DNA of 64,000 nucleotides from Thalassotalea sediminis (GCF_030295915.1 NZ_AP027361.1:1984001-2048000), one strand, 5' to 3'; shown: positions 49,301 to 58,447, numbered from the stretch's first letter. The notes: generated by a model from the sequence alone, not told the origin. Program-made: numbers and translations.

Positions 49301-50097
49301 ACGATCAAGCAAATATTGCATGGCTACAAAGTAATATTGAAGTATTAGAGAATGCTGGCTTTTTAACTTTAACATTGCAACGCCCTGAGAAAGCAGAAAA
49401 TGCTGCATCGGTTAAAGTTGGCTATACGGACTATAGCGCAATAAATGGTGAACATTATCAGTTTACCGAGCAAACCATTTCCTTTGCTGACGGTGAATAT
49501 AGTAAGGATATTAATATTGAATTGGTGAATGATGATGTTTATTCAGGAGACAAAACCTTTTATTTAACATTGACCGACGCTGTCGGCGCAGTTGTAACCA
49601 GCGAGGACAAGCTATTAACGATTACCATAGTGGATGATGAGCAACCTGCCAAAGGTTCAGTGTCGCTATCAAGCTCTACTGCGTCTGTAAACGAGAATAC
49701 CAGTGAAGTATCACTAATATTAATTCGTGAAAATGGCTCATATGGTGAATTAAACGTAGCGTATCAAACCCTAGATGGAACAGCATTAAGCGGCAGTGAC
49801 TACACATCTAAAAATGGTACAGTAATTTTTGCAGATGGCGAGATAGAAAAAAGTATCACTATTAGCATTATTGACGATAACGTTGATGAAAGTAACGAAA
49901 ATTTTTCCGTTACGATCTCTTCAGATAACGAAGGCGTGATAGGCACAACAAATACAACCACGATTACGATACTAGATAACGATTCAACTGCTACGCCTCC
50001 TTCTTCAAGCGGAGGAGGAAGCGGTGGAGGTACGTTATGGTATCTCCTAACTTTACTTACTATGAGTATGTTATTAAAACGCAAGACGATAAAATAA
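46321..50097 (+). CDS. Secreted multidomain metalloprotease (LRR, Calx-beta, GlyGly-CTERM)
   Basis: A 1258 aa exported protein. A signal peptide (about 1-19) and a propeptide-like region precede a metzincin-type protease domain (about 195-430). Its zinc motif is HELGHNMGLAH (H332, E333, H336, H342) and the Met-turn is near M372 (VMAYA). Residues about 440-855 are internalin-like leucine-rich repeats (NNNISDI, SNAISNISPL). A calcium-type loop DFDGDGVSNRNE follows, then three Calx-beta domains (about 885-1222). The end is a GlyGly-CTERM signal (SGGGSGGGT, helix, KRK), implying rhombosortase processing and type II secretion. Substrate recognition by the LRRs is inferred. Confidence 0.9.
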   Translation: MRNILGALSLLIAPQLLAADNLFTWRDVSADKQANAGISTKYQQGEKFSIDSTALSSYSIGDNFTINLKNGASYQAIVTNIKNKKHTKHIIAHIKTDQQQLPVVITQGKSQFFMRIVSPEQTWVAQGKTHSGWLINENVKQVAPLNNDVKIPKHQVTKNQDAQLNRLTNRSEITANNADFVSKPNKSASNESDIANVDVLFVYAIPQDFIDSEYNGDVLTRIQHLIEVTNQIYVDSNVNLTVSAADIISVDYPSDLDSDAALDDITFNDHAAFSDIKNLRYEKGADMVALLRPYVDGDSACGLAWGNASITTSINYMYSHTSIDCGDYVLAHELGHNMGLAHSRAQGDTGYTFPFALGHRVADPENGFSSVMAYAVNNASKVYKFSNPEILCTELPCGVDRNDPINGADARFALNQVNSDLANLYTQDPNLILSSDALSNISDDNLKSCLSNLVNNNNIKYAGQVTNVYCAYSNIDSLTGIENFPNIVSLVVNNNNISDITSLSHLTKLSIVYLDSNAISNISPLSSLTSLTQVYLDHNNITDISALTASDNLQMLWMSDNNIEDIAALSNKQSLRFIYASDNNIKSLEPLKNADALAQLYVSANEISDVSPLSNLPVLKTLNLGSNQINDISSLTNLPKLETLSLYYNQLSNVDALFALKSLVDLELDGNQITILPNSGQLPKLAKLAIDDNDIQDISLLNAFTSLVTLEIRGNNITDISPIQSLSGLTSLYADRNPITVLPELSNLTNIKTFSLYNTAINSLEFVKQLPALTSLNIGNTNVIDITPLKNAYFLNNFDLSNTDISDISAIFELHNTWQVVNFSGVNEIKCWQQDYVKNYLTVITFTASANCSSTEDTQDFDGDGVSNRNEIDSGSYPIYHNNEPGNVHFQFSSAVLNEDASPTRINVIRSQGGKGFLSVDIVTNSGTAIAGSDYVGITQTLDFAENEFFKTLNLRAVDDDSYDDGKSFSITLKNVLNGTVGSPDTIDVTMKDNDQANIAWLQSNIEVLENAGFLTLTLQRPEKAENAASVKVGYTDYSAINGEHYQFTEQTISFADGEYSKDINIELVNDDVYSGDKTFYLTLTDAVGAVVTSEDKLLTITIVDDEQPAKGSVSLSSSTASVNENTSEVSLILIRENGSYGELNVAYQTLDGTALSGSDYTSKNGTVIFADGEIEKSITISIIDDNVDESNENFSVTISSDNEGVIGTTNTTTITILDNDSTATPPSSSGGGSGGGTLWYLLTLLTMSMLLKRKTIK

Positions 50098-50102
50098 CGT
50101 AT

Positions 50103-50133
50103 AAAAAACGCCACGATAATGTGGCGTTTTTTT
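50103..50133. terminator. Bidirectional terminator between the metalloprotease gene and clpA
   Basis: A-run, CGCCAC, loop GATAAT, GTGGCG and T-run. It serves the convergent protease gene and clpA. Confidence 0.9.
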
Positions 50134-50164
50134 ACATAAGCGCTATAGCAACAATACTCAGTTT

Positions 50165-52420
50165 TTAATGCTCTACTAATTCCTTTTTAGATTCAAAACT
50201 TAGCACGAGTTTATCTTTCTTCACGCCTACTTTAGCAACGCCACCTTGTACAAGCTCACCAAACAATAGTTCATTAGCAAGTGGCTTTTTAAGATGCTCT
50301 TGAATAATTCTTGCCATAGGTCGTGCGCCCATCGTTTTATCATATCCATTGGTAGCAAGCCATTTTTTCGCGTCTTTCGTTAACTCTAAAGAAACCCCTT
50401 TATCATCTAATTGCGCCTGTAATTCAACGATAAACTTATCAACAACTTGTTGAATTACAATATCATCAAGGTGATTAAACCAAATGATATTGTCTAATCG
50501 ATTCCTAAACTCTGGCGAAAAGACTTTATTAATTTCGTTTAACGCATCAACACTATGATCTTGTTGTTTAAAACCGATAGATTGACGAGTCGTTTCAGCT
50601 ACACCTGCGTTTGTAGTCAACACTAAGGTAATATTTCTAAAGTCAGCTTTACGGCCATTATTGTCTGTTAACGTACCATGATCCATTACCTGCAATAATA
50701 TATTGTAAACATCAGGGTGAGCTTTTTCTATTTCATCAAGTAAAACGACAGCATGAGGATGTTTAATAACCGCATCTGTTAATAACCCACCTTGTTCATA
50801 ACCAACATACCCCGGTGGCGCCCCAATTAACCTACTTACGGCGTGTTTTTCCATGTATTCAGACATATCATAACGTAATAGTTCTACACCTAGTATTTTT
50901 GAAAGTTGCTGAGTGACTTCTGTTTTACCAACACCAGTTGGTCCTGCAAATAGGAAAGAGCCTATTGGCTTATTCTCTTGACCTAGTCCTGCACGAGACA
51001 GGCGAATAACAGATGTGAGTTCATCAATTGCATGATCTTGACCAAACACGACCAGTTTTAAATTTCTATCTAACGTATGAAGGCTGTCCTTTTCAGATGA
51101 CGATACTGATTTTTCAGGTATTCGCGCAATTTTTGCAACAATGGTTTCAATATCGCCATCATTAATGACTTTCTTACGCTTAGAGCTTGCTAGAAGCTGT
51201 TGCTTAGCTCCTGCTTCATCAATAACATCAATGGCCTTGTCCGGTAAAAAGCGTTCGTTTATATATTTTGCTGACAGCTGGGCAGCGGCCCGTAACGCTT
51301 TGTTCGTGTACCGAATACCATGGTGAGACTCGTATTTTTCTTTCAAGCCTTGTAAAATTTTTGTTGTATCGTCAACGCTAGGCTCAACAATATCTATTTT
51401 TTGAAATCTACGTGCAAGCGCACGATCTTTTTCAAATATACTTTGATATTCTTGATAAGTCGTCGAACCTAAGCAACGTAGTTTACCTGAAGAAAGTAGC
51501 GGCTTAATTAAATTGGAAGCGTCCATCATACCGCCCGATGCAGCACCGGCACCAATAATCGTATGAATTTCATCAACAAATAAAATTGCATTACCTTCTT
51601 TTTCCAATTCTTTTAACAGTGCTTTAAATCGTTTTTCAAAATCACCTCGGTACTTAGTACCCGCTAATAAAGCACCAAGATCCAAAGAATAGATCGTCGT
51701 ATCAGCTAAAAATTCAGGCACTTTTTCTGAGACAATAAGGTTAGCAAGCCCTTCTGCTATTGCTGTTTTACCAACGCCTGCTTCTCCAACAAATAAAGGG
51801 TTATTTTTACGGCGACGCCCAAGTACCTGTAATGTTCTTTCTAATTCACTTGCCCTGCCTATAAGCGGATCAATTCTGCCGCTTTTAGCTTGCTCATTTA
51901 AGTTAGTGGCAAAGTTCTCTACCGTTCTTGGCTCTTCTTCTTGTTGTCCAAGCTCTTCATGAGGTTTAGTGCTTTGTTGACCATCGACCTTGGCAATACC
52001 ATGTGAAATATAGTTAACGATATCTAAACGATTAATGTCTGATTTTTTAAGAAAATAAGCAGCTTGCGATTCTTGTTCACTAAAAATAGCAACCAAAACG
52101 TTAGAACCATTAACTTCACTTTTTCCTGAAGATTGCACGTGAAATACAGCGCGTTGTAAAACACGTTGAAACCCTAAAGTAGGTTGTGTTTCTCTCTCCT
52201 CTTCCCCTTCAGGAATTACAGGCGTTGTCTCTGATATAAAATCGAGTAATTCTTGTCTAAGTTTCGTCATATCTGCACCGCAAGCCTTCAATGCTTGTAA
52301 TGATGACGGATTATCCAACAGCGCCAACAGCAAGTGTTCTACCGTCATAAACTCATGACGAGATTCCTTCGCTTGACGGAAGGCCATATTTAACGAAATT
52401 TCTAAATCTTTATTTAACAT
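50165..52420 (-). CDS. clpA: ATP-dependent Clp protease ATPase subunit ClpA
   Basis: A 751 aa AAA+ unfoldase that feeds substrates to ClpP. The N-domain (1-145) binds ClpS. The first AAA module has GEAGVGKTAIAEG and the second GPTGVGKTEVTQQL, each with its Walker B (ILFVDEIHT and VVLLDEIEKAH). Length matches E. coli ClpA (758 aa). It follows clpS after 29 nt, the conserved clpS-clpA order. Confidence 0.97.
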   Translation of the reverse strand: MLNKDLEISLNMAFRQAKESRHEFMTVEHLLLALLDNPSSLQALKACGADMTKLRQELLDFISETTPVIPEGEEERETQPTLGFQRVLQRAVFHVQSSGKSEVNGSNVLVAIFSEQESQAAYFLKKSDINRLDIVNYISHGIAKVDGQQSTKPHEELGQQEEEPRTVENFATNLNEQAKSGRIDPLIGRASELERTLQVLGRRRKNNPLFVGEAGVGKTAIAEGLANLIVSEKVPEFLADTTIYSLDLGALLAGTKYRGDFEKRFKALLKELEKEGNAILFVDEIHTIIGAGAASGGMMDASNLIKPLLSSGKLRCLGSTTYQEYQSIFEKDRALARRFQKIDIVEPSVDDTTKILQGLKEKYESHHGIRYTNKALRAAAQLSAKYINERFLPDKAIDVIDEAGAKQQLLASSKRKKVINDGDIETIVAKIARIPEKSVSSSEKDSLHTLDRNLKLVVFGQDHAIDELTSVIRLSRAGLGQENKPIGSFLFAGPTGVGKTEVTQQLSKILGVELLRYDMSEYMEKHAVSRLIGAPPGYVGYEQGGLLTDAVIKHPHAVVLLDEIEKAHPDVYNILLQVMDHGTLTDNNGRKADFRNITLVLTTNAGVAETTRQSIGFKQQDHSVDALNEINKVFSPEFRNRLDNIIWFNHLDDIVIQQVVDKFIVELQAQLDDKGVSLELTKDAKKWLATNGYDKTMGARPMARIIQEHLKKPLANELLFGELVQGGVAKVGVKKDKLVLSFESKKELVEH

Positions 52421-52449
52421 CGGCTACTCCACTTCAACACTACGCAAAA

Positions 52450-52770
52450 TCACGCTTTTTCCATAGTACACATCAATGGATGTTGATTTTCCATTGCATA
52501 ATCGCATACTAAACTGACTTTGGTTTCTGCTACATCTGCAGTAAATGTGCCACAACGACCCTTTCCTTTGTAATGAACTTCAAGCATAACATCGGTTGCT
52601 TTCTCTTCGTTCATGCCAAAAAACTTTCTTAAAACGTCGATAACAAAATCCATCGGCGTGTAATCATCATTTAATAGCACCACGGTATACATAGGTGGTT
52701 TTTGGTACTGTTCTACAACCTCGTCTTCTAACAACTCTTGGTTGTCGAATATTTCTTTCCAATTACTCAT
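52450..52770 (-). CDS. clpS: ClpAP adaptor ClpS
   Basis: A 106 aa adaptor that hands N-degron proteins to ClpA. The pocket motif [18 protein letters not shown] and [12 protein letters not shown] are typical. It lies upstream of clpA and divergent from cspD, the classic gammaproteobacterial layout. Confidence 0.97.
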   Translation of the reverse strand: MSNWKEIFDNQELLEDEVVEQYQKPPMYTVVLLNDDYTPMDFVIDVLRKFFGMNEEKATDVMLEVHYKGKGRCGTFTADVAETKVSLVCDYAMENQHPLMCTMEKA

Positions 52771-52887
52771 ACTTTTATATTAGTCTGTGGTAGAAAAATT
52801 TGCTTTAACATTTTTGTTAAAAATTAAAAATAAAACGTTAATTAGTTGTGAAATATACTTGACTAATTTATTTTATTATCTACGATT

Positions 52888-52918
52888 TAATTAGTGACTA
52901 AATTTTAGTCACTAATTA
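52888..52918. promoter_or_regulatory. 15-bp inverted repeat in the clpS/cspD divergent promoter region
   Basis: An AATTAGTGACTAAA-type arm and its exact complement meet with one base between them: core 13 bp arms 52890-52902 and 52904-52916, with two more pairs outside. It lies 63-93 bp before the cspD start. It may be an operator or a leader hairpin; the region is AT-rich. Confidence 0.5.
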
Positions 52919-52980
52919 GTGTTTTAGTGTTTCTGGGGAAGCATACCTAATTACCGATGAATTTAGAAGGAAGTAGATGT

Positions 52981-53205
52981 ATGGCTCACGGTAAAGTTAA
53001 GTGGTTTAATAACGCAAAAGGTTTCGGTTTTATTCGCCCTGATGATGGTGGCGAAGACATTTTTGCACACTATTCCACAATTGAAATGGACGGCTATCGT
53101 ACATTAAAAGCAGGTCAAGATGTTGATTACGAACTAAATGCAGGGCCTAAGGGTCATCATGCATCGGTAATCAAGCCATCTGATTTAGATGATATTAGCG
53201 AATAG
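52981..53205 (+). CDS. cspD: Cold-shock-domain protein CspD
   Basis: A 74 aa cold-shock fold protein with RNP1 KGFGFIRP and RNP2 DIFAHY, which bind single-stranded nucleic acid. CspD of E. coli blocks replication in stationary phase. I chose ATG at 52981 (MAHGKVKWFNNAKG), which has GAAGGA about 9 nt upstream and gives the E. coli CspD length; the open frame begins 8 codons earlier. It is divergent from clpS. Confidence 0.93.
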   Translation: MAHGKVKWFNNAKGFGFIRPDDGGEDIFAHYSTIEMDGYRTLKAGQDVDYELNAGPKGHHASVIKPSDLDDISE

Positions 53206-53218
53206 TAATATCTGTAAT

Positions 53219-53248
53219 AAAAAAACACAGCAATTGCTGTGTTTTTTT
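53219..53248. terminator. Bidirectional terminator between cspD and the icd-like gene
   Basis: A-run, ACACAGCA and TGCTGTGT around AT, then a T-run. It serves cspD and the convergent icd-like gene. Confidence 0.9.
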
Positions 53249-53267
53249 ATGGCCAATTTATTCGCCA

Positions 53268-54458
53268 CTAGTTCATATGTTCTAAAATACAATCACCAAA
53301 ACCCGAACTCGTTAAAATAGTGCTGTCAGCGATCTTATTAGCAAGGTCATAGGTGACGGTTTTCGCACTTATGGCTCCCCTCATGCCAGTAACAATATAA
53401 TTTGCTGCTTCATGCCATCCAATATGCCTTAACATTAACACCGAGGCTAATAGTAATGAACTAGGGTTGACCTTATTCAATCCAGCATATTTTTGTGCCG
53501 TTCCGTGTGTTGCTTCAAAAATAGCACTTTCTTTACTCAAGTAACATGCAGGCGTAATACCTATAGTATTACTTATCGTTGACAGTAAACTTCGTAGACT
53601 TGAACCATAAGCAAATGGTGCAACTAACACCTGATACTCAGCAGGATTAGAAATAAGTTGTTGTATTAATGATTCAATACTTAAATCTTTAATCGTAATT
53701 TCTTTGCCGGTTATAGGGTTTTTAATATTTACCCATGGACCACCGTTTATCTCTCGTCCGTCAAATGAAGCCTTCGTTAGGTGATAGCCCCATTTACAGA
53801 TAGCGTCGCTAAACTGTGCTGTATCTCCACCATCATGTACAATTGCAACGCTGGTTTTATCTTGGGTAATTGCATGCTCTATCGCACGAGTTAATAATTG
53901 CTCTACATCCAACTTATTAATAGAAATAGTGCTTGCATAGGTTTCTTCTTCATTTTCAATCGTCATATTCTTTGTAGACACCACCGAAGGTTCTGACTGA
54001 AAAATTGCGATATCAATGAGTTGCTGATGATTAATACACTTGGGTAAACCATCAAAACACTGGAATGTATTTAGGCAATGTTTAACATCAAGCTGTTCTC
54101 GTAGTTGAATACTTAAAGATTGCAGCCCACTTCCAATAGGCGCATCTAAAGGTCCTTTAATACCAACTTTATATCGTTTAAAAGCTGTTACGGTTTCTTC
54201 AGGTAGCCAAATATCATCGTTGTAGTGCTCTATAGCGGCTGCACCTGCATATGTTTCTAGCCATGCAATCTTTTTGTCTCCGCCATAAGCTTTCATAACA
54301 GCAGCATCAACGACCTTTAGCATTACTGGTGTAATATCTACACCGATACCATCACCAACAATATATGGAATGATCGGGAAGTTAGGCACTACGAGTGCTC
54401 CTTGACTATTTATAGAAATTTCTTGCCCTTGTACAGGGGGTATTATTGCTGTTGTCAT
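53268..54458 (-). CDS. Isocitrate dehydrogenase homologue, probably catalytically inactive
   Basis: A 396 aa protein of the dimeric NADP-isocitrate dehydrogenase fold, similar along its length to E. coli Icd (416 aa). FEATHGTAQKYAG, KVNPSS and AKTVTYD of the cofactor side are kept. Most catalytic residues are not: the ENSEDIYAG loop reads SEPSVVSTK, R129 becomes N (HCLNTF), R153 becomes Q (AIFQSE), K230 becomes D (VHDGG), and metal ligands D307 and D311 become S (YGSSLRS). Only R119 (QLRE) and S113 remain. The frame is intact and GAGGAAA precedes the ATG, so it looks expressed. In Shewanella the active icd sits beside cspD-clpS-clpA. Confidence 0.85.
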   Translation of the reverse strand: MTTAIIPPVQGQEISINSQGALVVPNFPIIPYIVGDGIGVDITPVMLKVVDAAVMKAYGGDKKIAWLETYAGAAAIEHYNDDIWLPEETVTAFKRYKVGIKGPLDAPIGSGLQSLSIQLREQLDVKHCLNTFQCFDGLPKCINHQQLIDIAIFQSEPSVVSTKNMTIENEEETYASTISINKLDVEQLLTRAIEHAITQDKTSVAIVHDGGDTAQFSDAICKWGYHLTKASFDGREINGGPWVNIKNPITGKEITIKDLSIESLIQQLISNPAEYQVLVAPFAYGSSLRSLLSTISNTIGITPACYLSKESAIFEATHGTAQKYAGLNKVNPSSLLLASVLMLRHIGWHEAANYIVTGMRGAISAKTVTYDLANKIADSTILTSSGFGDCILEHMN

Positions 54459-54627
54459 TTCACTTTCCTCGTCGCTAAATATGCTAAGTGGTATGACCTT
54501 TAAGCTAAACGAGTTAACGTTTTTTCTCTAATATAGAATCAGTGATGTTCAATATAACGTAAGTAAATAATGGGTTAATTTTAATTGATAAACGATATGA
54601 AAATGTATTAGTTGAGACCCTTACACA

Positions 54628-57375
54628 CTAAAAATGATACTGAAACGATAAACTAAATGAGCGACCAAAAATTGGTCGCGCGTAATAATAAGTAGACGAT
54701 GTTAATTCATGGTTAGTACGAGGATTGCCTTCAGTTAAACCATAAGAATTGAATATATTGTTACCCACTAAATTAACGGCGAACTGCGGAGAAATCTGCC
54801 ATTTAATATTCATATCAACATATTGAAACTTTGGCAATTTACGTTTATTTGCGATATCTGAATAACGATCGCCTATATAATGATAACGAATTGCCATGTT
54901 GATATTTTCAATATCAAATACAGTCTCCAACCTAAGTTGTAGTTCAGGTGTTCTAGTTATCTGATTATGATTATAAATACTTTCTTCAAAGCGTTGTGAA
55001 ATATTACTAAAACGAGCTCGTTGCCAAACACTAGTGCCCTTAACTGTAAGAATTTTGTTTAATTGGTGGAAAAATTCTAGTTCGACGCCTATTGTTTCCG
55101 TATTCATAAACACTGTTTCAGACGCAGACTTTCCTCGATAGACATTGACCAATAAGGGATCAAACTTTGTTTTAAACAATATTGCGGTGATAAGTGAATT
55201 ATTTTGATCATATCTAAACCCTAACTCACTGAAAGTAAGCCTTACTGGCTGTTCAAATGAAAGTGTATCAGGCACATTATCGACATAGTCTGACCAACCT
55301 ATAGCGTTTCCAAAACTTGTCACTCTTGGCATTTCGAACGCATCAGCAGTATTCGCAAATAAAGCAATATGTTCATTTGGCGTATAATTCACACCAATAT
55401 TCCAAGCCGACTCCTTGAATTTTTTCTTCCGTGAAAACTGATAATTAGAAATATACCTGATCGGTAAAGAGTGTTCTTCAAAATAGAGTTTGTCAGTACT
55501 TGCGGTTGACTCTAATAATAAATTTTCTAGTCGTATGCCAACATCAAACGTCAACATATCTAAAACGTTAGCGCTAAGCTGCCCATATAGAGAATGCGAT
55601 TCTACGAAACCTTTTCCATCAATGTAAGCAGGACCTAATGATGAAAGTTGGCCTTCTTCTGTCATTTTAGCTACCTCATCGCCCACTTTATTTAGCCCGA
55701 TAATATCGAATCTTTGAGGTTGGTGTTTCACATCAATTAAGTATTGTCCAAGCCACTTATCAAAAGGTAATGATGTATATTTACTACGTGCAAAATAATG
55801 CCCTAAACTACCGCTTAACACGTCATAATCAAAGGACATATTACCATTACTGAACCACTGATATTGTTGATAATTTGAATATAATGGGTAGGCAATTGAA
55901 AAAAGTTTTGTACTATCGCTTTGAACTTGAAAGTTATCATTGACGCTTTTTAAAATTGCTTCAGTAGCGCCAACCGCTTTGTTTTGATTAAGGAAACCTA
56001 GAACCTCTGGTGATGATAGGTACTCATTTGCAGTGAAAATAGTATTGTTATCCAAGTTGATCATTGCAAGCATGTCATTTTGCATATCCGAATAACGTAC
56101 TTTATAAGAAAACCGCCAATTTTCATTTACGTCGTGATGACCAAATATGCCTAATGACGTCATGTTAGTTTGTTGTCCATCTCGAATATCATAGTCTTCA
56201 ATGACATTTGACTGTTCAATAGGTGGCGTAAAAGTCAACTTAGAAAAATATCGGCTTAACATAGTACCATGCGTAGCAGATAGGTGTTTGACGGCTTTAG
56301 GTGATTTTTCGCCAGTAAAAACGATTGGAGAATAAAAAGTAGTTTTATCATTTAGCACTTTTGCAATGACACTAATGCTAGTATCTTTTTTTTGATAGTT
56401 ACTGACAATTTTCAATTGACCGCCATTGTCAGCAGTAAAACCTGGTTCTCGTATACCATCGCTTTTACGGTAAAAGCCTCCAAATGCTATGTGCCAACTA
56501 TCGCTGATTTTTTCTACGATTCTTAGATCTACACGTGTTGACTTGTGATCAACCCCTTGTTTCAACACTATTTCATTGTCCTGAGAAGTCGTTCCATCTT
56601 CTGAAATAAAGTTCACTACGGCTGCAGGCCCATTTACACTAAGAATACCACTGTTACCGCCTCGAATAGTTTCAACGGAGCTTGTCATAATATCTTGACG
56701 TTGAAAAAAATCGACCCATATCCCATCGTAGCTAATAGGTAAACCATCCTCCATAACGCTTATAAATCTATAGCCTTCGCCTCCTCTAAGGCCCCTAGGG
56801 GCAACATTATTATTTGCTTCACCTCCAGAGTCTTCTACCCAAAAGCCAGGCACATGCTTCAACATATCAGCACTATTGGGTTGCCCTTGATCAATGAAGG
56901 TCGATTTATTATAAGCAGTTACAGCACTTGAGCTTCTCAAAATAGACTTGGCTTTATGTGTAAACCCTGTAACGAGTATCCGTTCATAACTTTCTTTGTT
57001 TATAGCTTGTGATTGCTTAGATGTTTTCGCTTGCACATAAACAAGTAAACTACCGTTTTTTGATAAACGATATTGAAAGTGAGTATCTTTAAACAGTTTA
57101 TCCAAAACCTCTGTCAGACTGCATAAACAAGTCAAGGTAACATATTGTTGAGAATACTCCCCAGATTGCATTATTAATTGAGTATTATTTAACTTTGCAA
57201 TTTCAATTAATGCCTGTTCGATACTTTCGTCAATAAATTGATAATTGTGTAGCGAAGTAACTGACATACTTCTAACATTAAATGATTGCATAAGTAATAC
57301 GATCAAAAAGAGCCAGTATATTGGATATCTGGCTTGGTAGTGTATTGTTTGAATATTGTCCTTCAGAGTTTTCAT
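54628..57375 (-). CDS. TonB-dependent receptor with STN signalling domain (FecA-like)
   Basis: A 915 aa outer-membrane receptor. After a membrane-type signal region (about 1-37) comes an STN domain (about 45-115, FIDESIEQALIEIAKLNNTQL), the part that signals to FecR-type proteins. The plug (about 145-260) and barrel follow, ending in a terminal phenylalanine (SFQYHF). Its plug is strikingly similar to that of the receptor at 61458-63965. It follows the fecR-type gene after 22 nt, giving a sigma-antisigma-receptor unit. The ligand is probably a glycan fragment, from the GH20 neighbour. Confidence 0.9.
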   Translation of the reverse strand: MKTLKDNIQTIHYQARYPIYWLFLIVLLMQSFNVRSMSVTSLHNYQFIDESIEQALIEIAKLNNTQLIMQSGEYSQQYVTLTCLCSLTEVLDKLFKDTHFQYRLSKNGSLLVYVQAKTSKQSQAINKESYERILVTGFTHKAKSILRSSSAVTAYNKSTFIDQGQPNSADMLKHVPGFWVEDSGGEANNNVAPRGLRGGEGYRFISVMEDGLPISYDGIWVDFFQRQDIMTSSVETIRGGNSGILSVNGPAAVVNFISEDGTTSQDNEIVLKQGVDHKSTRVDLRIVEKISDSWHIAFGGFYRKSDGIREPGFTADNGGQLKIVSNYQKKDTSISVIAKVLNDKTTFYSPIVFTGEKSPKAVKHLSATHGTMLSRYFSKLTFTPPIEQSNVIEDYDIRDGQQTNMTSLGIFGHHDVNENWRFSYKVRYSDMQNDMLAMINLDNNTIFTANEYLSSPEVLGFLNQNKAVGATEAILKSVNDNFQVQSDSTKLFSIAYPLYSNYQQYQWFSNGNMSFDYDVLSGSLGHYFARSKYTSLPFDKWLGQYLIDVKHQPQRFDIIGLNKVGDEVAKMTEEGQLSSLGPAYIDGKGFVESHSLYGQLSANVLDMLTFDVGIRLENLLLESTASTDKLYFEEHSLPIRYISNYQFSRKKKFKESAWNIGVNYTPNEHIALFANTADAFEMPRVTSFGNAIGWSDYVDNVPDTLSFEQPVRLTFSELGFRYDQNNSLITAILFKTKFDPLLVNVYRGKSASETVFMNTETIGVELEFFHQLNKILTVKGTSVWQRARFSNISQRFEESIYNHNQITRTPELQLRLETVFDIENINMAIRYHYIGDRYSDIANKRKLPKFQYVDMNIKWQISPQFAVNLVGNNIFNSYGLTEGNPRTNHELTSSTYYYARPIFGRSFSLSFQYHF

Positions 57376-57397
57376 TTTTATTATTAGGACATTAAGG

Positions 57398-58447
57398 TCA
57401 TTCCCTCTTTGTCATCACCTTAGTATCGCCATATTGTTGAATATCTAATGGAAAAATATCTGGAAGATCTGCGAACCATTCTTCAATCCTTTCAAGCTTA
57501 ATATTGCCTGTAAACCGCATGTCTGCCACACTTTTGTCTTGAATGTAAATATGTAAGGGTACATAACGGCTTATATCGTACACAACAGAGGACAGTGCCA
57601 CATTTACATAGCTTAAACGGCCTTTTTGCCACCCCATTTGTGTACTATTGGTATGTCGACTTACATCGGACATACTGCCATTTTGATTAACAGAAATACC
57701 CTGTCCTGCTGTTAAAATTTTCTTCGATAAATTACTGTTTGCAATAGATGCAACTTTAACAGTGCCTTCTAAAACTTGTACGTGCATGTCACCTTGCGAT
57801 TCTTTAACATTAAATGCGGTTCCTAAAGCTTGCGCAATTCGACCTTTGTAGGTAACAACAAAAGGTTTTATTTTATTTTTACTGACAGTAAAAAGCGCTT
57901 CGCCTTTAAGTAACTCAATGCTTCTTTTTGTCTCGGTATAATTTACCGAAATAGCGCTTCCTGACGCTATTGCAATAGTAGAGTCATCGCTTAATCTCAC
58001 TATTCTCGACTCACCTATTGGAGTCGTATAATATTCAGGTTTATTAACAGTAGTTACTTTTTGTGTAAGTTCACCTTTTTGTAGAACTGGGGATAGTTCT
58101 ATGAATGTAAAAGCCACAATTAATAACACGCAACTGGCAAAAGCAACTGGCCAACTAAAACGCGAATATAACCTTTGAATTATCGGCGTTTTATCTGTTA
58201 AAGCTTCTATTCGTTCGTGAGGTTGCAATAGATCACTTTCCGTTAAAAGAGCAGCCTCAGACCAAGCTAGTTTCATATCATGGTAAATGTTTTTGTGGCG
58301 CTCATCTTGATCTAACCAACACTTCAGCGCTTCGGTATTTTCTTTTGTAGGCGATTCTTCAAGCAATAATAGCCACTTAGCAGCAGCTTCTTCAACATGT
58401 AGTTGTTGCGCTTTATCGGTCGTTACATTGTTCATTTGTTTTCTCAT
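57398..58447 (-). CDS. FecR-type anti-sigma factor
   Basis: A 349 aa single-pass membrane regulator. The N-terminal cytoplasmic DUF4880 part (EEAAAKWLLLLEESP, CWLDQDERHKNIY) binds the sigma factor. A transmembrane helix lies near residues 95-115 (FASCVLLIVAFTFIEL), and the periplasmic FecR domain follows (YTTPIGESRIVRLSDDSTI, FTVSKNKIKPFVVTY). It should relay the receptor STN signal to the sigma factor encoded 12 nt upstream. Confidence 0.93.
   Translation of the reverse strand: MRKQMNNVTTDKAQQLHVEEAAAKWLLLLEESPTKENTEALKCWLDQDERHKNIYHDMKLAWSEAALLTESDLLQPHERIEALTDKTPIIQRLYSRFSWPVAFASCVLLIVAFTFIELSPVLQKGELTQKVTTVNKPEYYTTPIGESRIVRLSDDSTIAIASGSAISVNYTETKRSIELLKGEALFTVSKNKIKPFVVTYKGRIAQALGTAFNVKESQGDMHVQVLEGTVKVASIANSNLSKKILTAGQGISVNQNGSMSDVSRHTNSTQMGWQKGRLSYVNVALSSVVYDISRYVPLHIYIQDKSVADMRFTGNIKLERIEEWFADLPDIFPLDIQQYGDTKVMTKRE

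Noticed and set aside
53268..54458. Reading the icd-like gene as a decayed pseudogene
   Set aside because: The frame is intact over nearly the full family length with a strong ribosome binding site and conserved cofactor-side motifs, which fits a pseudoenzyme better than decay.
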